From contig JBDGSI010000006.1 in assembly GCA_042217615.1 (NCBI GenBank), positions 1 to 10,654 of the forward strand: DNA of 10,654 nucleotides. Reading direction: 5' to 3'. The notes beneath the pieces were generated by a model, which saw only the letters and a list, made by a program, of their open reading frames with translations, did not search any database and was not told the DNA's origin. How positions within the stretch are numbered: position 1 is the stretch's first letter; every line of letters begins with the position of its first letter. This document shows, in pieces, positions 6,683-10,654 of this stretch. This DNA is from JBDGSM01 sp042217615. Its GTDB lineage: Archaea; Nanohalarchaeota; Nanosalinia; Nanosalinales; Nanosalinaceae. The position numbers and the translations under genes are program-made.

Positions 6683-7309
6683 TTATCGGGCGCCTTCTGC
6701 TTCTCTTTCTCTTCTTTCTTTTTCTCTGACTGCTCTGATGTCGTTGTTGCCGTTGTTGGCTTGGATTATTTCGTTTGCGAGGACTTGTTCTGCTGTTTCG
6801 CTGCTGGTAAGTCTTTTTTCGTATGCGCCCTGTGCGAGTAGTCTGAGTGCGAGGTCTACTCTTCTCTGTGGTGATACGATTACTGCTTTTCTTGCTCGGA
6901 CTCCTCCTCTCTGGTATGTGACTACTTCTTCTGTTGGTGCAGAGTTTTCGATTGCATTGACTAGTACCTGGATTGGGTTCTCACCTGTTTCTTCTTCGAT
7001 TATTTCGAATGCGTCTTCGATGATGTTCCAGAGTTTTTCGCTGTCTCCGGTGTTGTGGCCTGACTGGATGTAGTGTTTCTGTCCTCTGTGACCTGCAACG
7101 TAGAGGTGGTTTAGAAGCCGTTCTACTATCGGTACTTCGGCTTTGTAGAACTGTTTTTCAACGTGTCTTCCCTTGCTTCTTGGTGCTAAAATGTTTTCTA
7201 GGCTGATGTATCTTACAAGGCCGTCGTCGCTTATTGAGGCCTCTGAGGCATCCCATTTGTCCATTGTAAGTAGTTCGTCTTCTAGATCAAGTTTTGCTGA
7301 GTCTGTCAC
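6683..7309 (-). CDS. rps7: 30S ribosomal protein S7
   Basis: S7 binds the 3' major domain of 16S rRNA and organises the small subunit head. The 208-residue protein has the archaeal/eukaryotic-type N terminus (RYISLENIL near 34-42), GRHVEKQFYKAEVPIVERLL (48-67), NPIQVLVNAIENSAP (about 110-125) and VSPQRRVDLALRLL (about 146-159). About a dozen residues (GHRGQKHYIQSGH) lie before NTGDSEKLW where the haloarchaeal S7 I recall is shorter. The start is GTG at 7309 with GAGGTG (7317-7322) seven bases upstream. That GTG shares GTGA with the stop of a 20-codon ORF, and its Shine-Dalgarno lies in a hairpin, so translation may be coupled or self-regulated. The length fits the family without an upstream extension. 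Confidence 0.95.
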   Translation of the reverse strand: MTDSAKLDLEDELLTMDKWDASEASISDDGLVRYISLENILAPRSKGRHVEKQFYKAEVPIVERLLNHLYVAGHRGQKHYIQSGHNTGDSEKLWNIIEDAFEIIEEETGENPIQVLVNAIENSAPTEEVVTYQRGGVRARKAVIVSPQRRVDLALRLLAQGAYEKRLTSSETAEQVLANEIIQANNGNNDIRAVREKERREREAEGAR

Positions 7310-7368
7310 TCGAAAACACCTCGTGTTTTCTGTGTGGCTGAGAAAATCTCTGCATTTTCGTCTGTCAT
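7306..7368 (-). CDS. Putative 20-codon ORF between S12 and S7
   Basis: The ATG at 7368 opens a frame beginning MTDENAEIFSATQ and ending KTRGVFE, whose TGA (7306-7308) overlaps the S7 GTG as GTGA. Its Shine-Dalgarno AGGTGAT (7375-7381) is the best in the window, spans the S12 stop codon, and is seven bases from the ATG. The spacing and stop/start overlap look like a translated, coupled cistron. It may instead be the original S7 N terminus separated by a one-base indel. No family recognised; it has the same length as the EF-2 leader ORF and a similar end (GV.F). Confidence 0.45.
   Translation of the reverse strand: MTDENAEIFSATQKTRGVFE
7312..7330 (-). promoter_or_regulatory. Hairpin sequestering the S7 ribosome binding site
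   Basis: GAAAACAC-GAG-GTGTTTTC is a perfect 8-bp inverted repeat with a three-base loop. The S7 Shine-Dalgarno GAGGTG (7317-7322) is the loop plus the top of the 3' arm, so folding would hide it. Ribosomes translating the 20-codon ORF would pass through and open the stem. In E. coli the S12-S7 intercistronic region is the target of S7 autoregulation; whether an analogous control exists here is inference. Confidence 0.5.
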
Positions 7369-7375
7369 TTCTTTA

Positions 7376-7798
7376 TCACCTTGTTGGCTTCTGCTGGTTT
7401 CCGGCTACCAGTTCTTTTAGGGATACGCCGTTTACCTTGATTACTTTGTATCTTACTGTTGGAATATCTCCTTTCGGTCCGGAGTCTGCTCCACCAATTC
7501 CCTCGATCATTACTTCGTCGTGCTCATCAATGTGGTCGATCGCTCCGTCTCCAGGTACGAAAGCTGTTAGTTGTTTACCGTTTTTCAGGAGCTGTACACG
7601 CACACATTTACGCAATGCGGAGTTAGGCTGCTTAGCCTCAATAATACGTTTTTCAAGTACAATTCCACGACCCTGTGGAGAACCTTCCAAGGGATCTGCC
7701 TTCTCCTTCAAGTTCAACATTCTTCGCTTGTAATCCTTATCACTCCAGCGGTACTGCTGGCGTTTCTTCCTCATCTTACGTGCGTTGTACAGTCCCAT
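7376..7798 (-). CDS. rpsL: 30S ribosomal protein S12
   Basis: S12 lines the decoding centre. The protein has QYRWSDKDY (15-23), DPLEGSPQGRGIVLEK (35-50), EAKQPNSALRKCVRVQL (54-70, the universal S12 signature) and GDGAIDHIDEHDEV (83-96). I chose the ATG at 7798 (140 residues) over the GTG at 7837 (153 residues) because the extra 13 codons contain the TATA box itself and the shorter form matches haloarchaeal S12 in length and N terminus. The stop codon TGA is part of the Shine-Dalgarno of the following 20-codon ORF. Confidence 0.96.
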   Translation of the reverse strand: MGLYNARKMRKKRQQYRWSDKDYKRRMLNLKEKADPLEGSPQGRGIVLEKRIIEAKQPNSALRKCVRVQLLKNGKQLTAFVPGDGAIDHIDEHDEVMIEGIGGADSGPKGDIPTVRYKVIKVNGVSLKELVAGNQQKPTR

Positions 7799-7822
7799 AC
7801 GTAACACATCAGTCGAAGTTAA

Positions 7823-7835
7823 CCTTTTTATACCC
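7823..7835 (-). promoter_or_regulatory. S12 TATA box, leaderless transcript expected
   Basis: GGGTATAAAAAGG is the most canonical TATA box in the window. Its centre is about 30 bp from the ATG at 7798, so the RNA should start within a few bases of the start codon. No Shine-Dalgarno lies between. Confidence 0.65.
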
Positions 7836-7871
7836 ACTTCCCCTGTGGCTACAACCTAAAGCCTGACACTT

Positions 7872-9458
7872 CTATCTATCAAAAACCTTTCTGATAAGTA
7901 TAAAAGCCAGTGCAAGTTCAGCAACAGCTATCAAACCGCGCCATTTGGCAGGAAGAGAGTTGAAAGCAAAAATACCTGCAGAAATCAGGAGGCCTGCGGC
8001 AATAACTGCTTCGCCGTTTTCAGAGGCCTTTTCACGTATTATTTCACGTTGTTGTTTCTGGTTGATGCTTTCTATAGTTTCGTTTATCTTGCTAGGTGCT
8101 TTGGAGATTAGTTCTTTGTTCTGGATAAGATCAATTGTAAAGGATTCCAGAATGTCTTGAGGGCTGTTGCTCTGAAGCAAGGTCTCTTTTACAATGTCTT
8201 TATACGGTTCACGGACATGGAACTCGGGGTAGAGTGTAAGGCCTATACCTTCTGTTGTTACAAGTGTTTTACCTACTAGTATAACGCTTGAAGGCATGTG
8301 GATTCCTTTTTCGGATGCTTTTACAGCTATGTCAAGTAGTAGTGATGTGATGCTTTGCTGTTCAAGTGTGCTGTTTTTGAGATCTGGTATTTTTTTCTCT
8401 AAGATTTTTTTAAGGCCTTCAAGGTCTGCATCGTCTTCAAGGTAGGCCATTTCTTCTATAACGTTTATTGCTGAGTCAACGTCTTCGTTTATTGAGTGCA
8501 TTAGGAGGAGGGCTAGTTGATCCCGCGTTTTTGGGCTTAGTCTTCCCATCATGCCGAAGTCGAGGTATACGAGGGTGTTGTCTTCTTTTACTAGGAAGTT
8601 TGATGGGTGGGGGTCTGCATGGAAGAATCCGTCCCGTATAGTTTGTTTTATACCGGCTCTTATAGCTGTCTCAGCTATTTCCTGTCTTTTAAGATCTAGT
8701 TCATCTATCCTGTCTTTGTTGGTGCATTTTACTCCTTCTACGAACTCCATAACCATTACTTTTTCCGTGGAGTAATCCGGGTATACGTCAGGTGCCTTTA
8801 CTTTTTCCTCGTTTTTGAGGTTTTCCTGGAATATCTCTGCGTTCCTTAACTCCTGTAAGAAGTCAAGCTCGTCTTTAGTCCAGTCGGCAAACTCATTGAC
8901 AAATTTGCTGGCCTGGAACTGTTTCATCTTCTCAGAATGTTTCTCGCCGTGGCTCGCAGCCTGTCTTAAGATGTCGATATCGGTCTCCATCTCTTCCTTG
9001 ATTCCTGGCCGTCTCACCTTTACAGCAACTTTCTTACCGTTGATCCGGGCCTCGTGTACCTGGGCTATGGAAGCGGCTGCTATCGGTTCGTCATTAAAAC
9101 TGTCAAAGGTTTCAAGGCCTACTTCCTCGTCCACGATTCTTCTCGCTCTATCTCCTGGAAAAGCATCTACACTATCTTCAAGATTCTTTAACTCTTTGAT
9201 GTATTCTCTGGGAAGTATGTCAGGTCTCTGAGCTAGTATCTGGCCAAACTTTACAAATGTTGGTCCTAGATCTTCTAAAAGTTGTTTTAAACGTTTGGGG
9301 GAAGGCTTCTCTTTCTTCAATCGTTTTTCTGCGGGTAAAAGGCTTTGAAGGCCTAGTTTCTTCACTAGATGTGAGTCTTCATGCTGTGCTGTAATCTCTA
9401 CAATCTCTTTAAGTCTCTGCACATCTTCAACTTCCTGTTTAAGAGGATGCTTTTTCAC
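7872..9458 (-). CDS. ABC1/UbiB-family atypical kinase with two C-terminal membrane helices
   Basis: Members of the ABC1/AarF/UbiB (COQ8-like) family are protein-kinase-fold ATPases; in bacteria and mitochondria they support quinone biosynthesis, but archaeal roles are poorly known. Key motifs are present: KFGQ (70-73), the alanine-rich loop AAASIAQVHEA (127-137) that replaces the glycine-rich loop, VAVKVRRPG with Lys147, ELDF (197-200), catalytic HADPHPSNF (280-288) and DFG (301-303 region). Hydrophobic segments at about 484-502 and 507-526 would anchor it to the membrane. The 528-residue length is normal. The GTG start has GGGAG about ten bases upstream; a second GTG twelve codons in is possible. 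It is not a usual member of the nusA-rpsL cluster. Six AGGCCT sites lie in it, the most of any gene here. Confidence 0.92.
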   Translation of the reverse strand: MKKHPLKQEVEDVQRLKEIVEITAQHEDSHLVKKLGLQSLLPAEKRLKKEKPSPKRLKQLLEDLGPTFVKFGQILAQRPDILPREYIKELKNLEDSVDAFPGDRARRIVDEEVGLETFDSFNDEPIAAASIAQVHEARINGKKVAVKVRRPGIKEEMETDIDILRQAASHGEKHSEKMKQFQASKFVNEFADWTKDELDFLQELRNAEIFQENLKNEEKVKAPDVYPDYSTEKVMVMEFVEGVKCTNKDRIDELDLKRQEIAETAIRAGIKQTIRDGFFHADPHPSNFLVKEDNTLVYLDFGMMGRLSPKTRDQLALLLMHSINEDVDSAINVIEEMAYLEDDADLEGLKKILEKKIPDLKNSTLEQQSITSLLLDIAVKASEKGIHMPSSVILVGKTLVTTEGIGLTLYPEFHVREPYKDIVKETLLQSNSPQDILESFTIDLIQNKELISKAPSKINETIESINQKQQREIIREKASENGEAVIAAGLLISAGIFAFNSLPAKWRGLIAVAELALAFILIRKVFDR

Positions 9459-9470
9459 CTGTGTATTTCT

Positions 9471-9480
9471 CCCTATAAAC
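9471..9480 (-). promoter_or_regulatory. TATA-like box before the UbiB-family gene
   Basis: GTTTATAGGG is centred about 17 bp before the GTG at 9458, slightly too close for a leader, so either the downstream GTG at 9422 is used or another promoter serves the gene. Confidence 0.3.
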
Positions 9481-9497
9481 TCTTGGGAAAGGCTGCC

Positions 9498-9513
9498 AAA
9501 AAAGGCTATGGCC
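9498..9513 (-). terminator. Short hairpin plus T6 after nusA
   Basis: The sense strand reads GGC-CATA-GCC followed by TTTTTT, about 50-65 bases beyond the nusA stop. The stem is only 3 bp, but the T6 run alone is a plausible archaeal terminator. The region before it (about 9517-9556) is also G-poor. Confidence 0.35.
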
Positions 9514-9555
9514 GTGCCCGGGTTGAGAAAGATTCTTTAGAAAGAGTTGAAGCTT

Positions 9556-9563
9556 AAGGCCTT
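9556..9563. repeat. AAGGCCTT palindrome fused to the nusA stop
   Basis: The last base of the TAA stop is the first base of AAGGCCTT in the sense direction. One of the three stop-adjacent copies. Confidence 0.6.
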
Positions 9564-9985
9564 TACTCTACTGTTACGTCGTCGACGTTGTGTGTTCTTG
9601 CTAGGATGTCCCTGATGGCGTCGATTTTGTTGCCGTCTTTTCCGACTACTCGGCCTTTGTTGTCTCTTGGGACGCTTATGCTTACTTTTTTCTCTCCGTC
9701 TTCCTCCTTGATGTCTACTCCTCTGAGGTCGGAAGGTACAAGGTTGTTTATGAATGCTCCCAGGTTGTCGTGGTATTCGTAGATCTTGACTTCTTTACCC
9801 ATCTGATCCTGGACTTTCTGAACAATTTTACCTCCTTTTCCGATAGCCATCCCTGCTTTTCCCTCTGGGACTATAAAGTAGGCCTCATCCTCTTTGATAA
9901 GGCAGTCCCTGGCATTTACATCAGTGATTGATTCAAACATGTTGATGGTGCGGATCATTTCTGTATCGTAGGTTGCTGTTGCCAT
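9563..9985 (-). CDS. nusA: Archaeal transcription factor NusA (two KH domains)
   Basis: Archaeal NusA is a short RNA-binding protein, lacking the bacterial N-terminal polymerase-binding and S1 domains, and is thought to act in transcription or rRNA-related RNA binding. The 140-residue protein has KH1 with MAIGKGGKIV (46-55) and KH2 with RVVGKDGNKIDAIRD (112-126), both with GxxG loops. The gene follows rpoA2 by 92 bases and has its own promoter. Start ATG at 9985 gives the expected length; the nearby GTGAT is too close for a good Shine-Dalgarno. Confidence 0.95.
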   Translation of the reverse strand: MATATYDTEMIRTINMFESITDVNARDCLIKEDEAYFIVPEGKAGMAIGKGGKIVQKVQDQMGKEVKIYEYHDNLGAFINNLVPSDLRGVDIKEEDGEKKVSISVPRDNKGRVVGKDGNKIDAIRDILARTHNVDDVTVE

Positions 9986-10042
9986 ACTATCACGTTAGAA
10001 ACTGTATACGTTGGATGTCTGTAACATCATAAATGAACCCAG

Positions 10043-10056
10043 TTTTTATAAAGGGG
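10043..10056 (-). promoter_or_regulatory. nusA promoter (BRE/TATA)
   Basis: CCCCTTTATAAAAA on the minus strand is a BRE-like C run plus TATA box. The start would be near 10022, giving a leader of about 37 nt. A short in-frame-closed ORF, MMLQTSNVYSF, begins at the edge of the predicted start and is probably not translated. Confidence 0.55.
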
Positions 10057-10077
10057 TCGGTGGTGGAGGACATGTTT

Positions 10078-10654
10078 TTACTCGTCCTCCGGACTGAACC
10101 GTGGTTTAAGGTCTACCGCCCCGGTGCCTACAGGGACAGGCTGACCTGTTACAATGTTTTCAACCACTCCTTTCAATGGGTCTTCCTCTCCTCTTAGAGT
10201 ACCTTCACGCAAATGTTTCTTGGTCTCCTCGAAGACTGAACGGGCAAGCATCGAATCCTTATTACCGATTATACCGTACCTGGTGGTTCCCTGAAGCTCT
10301 CCTTCCTTTGTCATCATGTCTGCGAGAAGCATGATATGTCTGTTGTCAATTCCAATACCCTGCTTCCTCAAAGTGGCGTTAGTTTCATCTATAATCTTTC
10401 TTCTCAAGGCCTCAACTCCAAGAACACGTTTGATCTCAAACAAGTGGTTGGAAGTGGTTCTGGTGTCGTCAACTTCCTCAATTTTCAGGGTCTTCCTCAA
10501 AGCTGTTCCTGCAGTTTGAAGCTTCCATTCACCGTCTTCCTCGTTAATTACAACCTGGTCAATACCTTTGAGGCCTTTAATCCTTGCATCCTCGGTGTCT
10601 ATCTTCAGATCTTTCAGGTCTCTGAGGTCGTAGTCTTCCTCTGAGGATTCAAGT
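10078..10654 (-). CDS. rpoA2: DNA-directed RNA polymerase subunit A'' (5' end outside window)
   Basis: Archaea split the largest RNA polymerase subunit into A' and A''; this is the C-terminal part of A'', contributing to the trigger loop/cleft side of the core enzyme. The visible 191 residues start in an acidic stretch (SSEEDYDLRDLKDLK), then RIKGLKGIDQVVI, EIKRVLGVEALRRKIIDE, GIDNRHIMLLADMMTKEG, YGIIGNKDSMLARSVFEETK and ENIVTGQPVPVGTG, all conserved in the family, ending FSPEDE. The frame is open to the window edge, so the TTG at 10500 is not the start. The family is usually about 390 residues, so about half is missing. Two AGGCCT sites (10407, 10571) lie in it. Confidence 0.97.
   Translation of the reverse strand, partial: LESSEEDYDLRDLKDLKIDTEDARIKGLKGIDQVVINEEDGEWKLQTAGTALRKTLKIEEVDDTRTTSNHLFEIKRVLGVEALRRKIIDETNATLRKQGIGIDNRHIMLLADMMTKEGELQGTTRYGIIGNKDSMLARSVFEETKKHLREGTLRGEEDPLKGVVENIVTGQPVPVGTGAVDLKPRFSPEDE

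Larger units (their letters stand above)
1471..10576. repeat. Dispersed AGGCCT palindrome, 23 copies
   Basis: First bases of the copies: 1471, 1660, 1708, 1915, 4141, 4176, 4452, 5052, 5901, 6498, 6573, 6675, 7237, 7990, 8024, 8239, 8413, 9115, 9349, 9557, 9880, 10407, 10571. About two would be expected from base composition. The flanks favour purine before (18 of 23) and pyrimidine after (17 of 23). In genes the site occurs in two phases (xAG GCC Txx, such as AAG GCC TAC, and xxA GGC CTx, such as GTA GGC CTT), so one amino-acid pair does not explain it. None occur in EF-1A or S12, or from 1921 to 4140. Confidence 0.8.

Noticed and set aside
7173..7733. A 186-codon plus-strand open frame across S7 and S12
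   Set aside because: It is antisense to two ribosomal protein genes and has a Ser-rich low-complexity translation with no start signal.
10022..10036. MMLQTSNVYSF upstream ORF before nusA
   Set aside because: The predicted transcription start is at or past its ATG and it has no ribosome binding site.
1..10654. CRISPR array, insertion sequence or attachment site
   Set aside because: No regularly spaced direct repeats, transposase or integrase frames, or terminal inverted repeats are seen; the AGGCCT copies are irregularly spaced and only six bases long.

Overview
The window is a stretch of archaeal chromosome. Every gene I can support reads on the minus strand, so the transcription order runs from high to low coordinates. 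It carries the archaeal transcription/translation cluster: RNA polymerase A'' (rpoA2, 5' part outside the window), NusA, ribosomal proteins S12 and S7, EF-2 and EF-1A (3' part outside the window). The proteins are clearly archaeal: a split RNA polymerase A'', a 140-residue two-KH NusA, EF-2 with a diphthamide-type histidine, and TATA/BRE promoters with leaderless or GGTGA-type starts. They are acidic and closest in my memory to haloarchaeal sequences. The base composition, however, looks AT-leaning, which would fit a halophilic DPANN archaeon such as a nanohaloarchaeon better than a typical haloarchaeon. That placement is inference.

Layout from high to low coordinates: rpoA2 (10654-10078), nusA (9985-9563), a membrane-anchored ABC1/UbiB-type kinase (9458-7872), rpsL/S12 (7798-7376, start revised), a 20-codon ORF (7368-7306) whose stop overlaps the S7 start, rps7/S7 (7309-6683), a G-poor 3' tract, a small membrane-protein-like reading frame broken at an A5 run (6563-6436), a coiled-coil protein (6406-5909), a second 20-codon leader ORF (5813-5751), EF-2 (5758-3572), a G-free 3' tract, a large secreted metzincin-like glycoprotein with one membrane anchor (3487-1088), and EF-1A (988-1). 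Relative to the usual archaeal order, L30e is absent between rpoA2 and nusA. Three accessory blocks interrupt the cluster: the UbiB-like kinase, the small-membrane/coiled-coil pair, and the surface protease.

The conserved genes act together in transcription elongation (RpoA2, NusA), the decoding centre and small subunit head (S12, S7), and the GTP-driven elongation cycle (EF-1A, EF-2). The separate promoters seen before nusA, S12, the small ORF, EF-2, the protease and EF-1A suggest the cluster is transcribed as several short units rather than one long operon.

The most unusual signals are at the DNA and RNA level. The palindrome AGGCCT occurs 23 times, about ten times the composition-based expectation, in two codon phases and between genes; three copies, as the 8-mer AAGGCCTT, sit within 2 nt of stop codons. 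Two 20-codon leader ORFs, each with a Shine-Dalgarno, overlap the starts of S7 and EF-2. EF-1A and EF-2 share a near-identical two-part promoter. Long transcript stretches nearly devoid of G follow EF-2 and S7.
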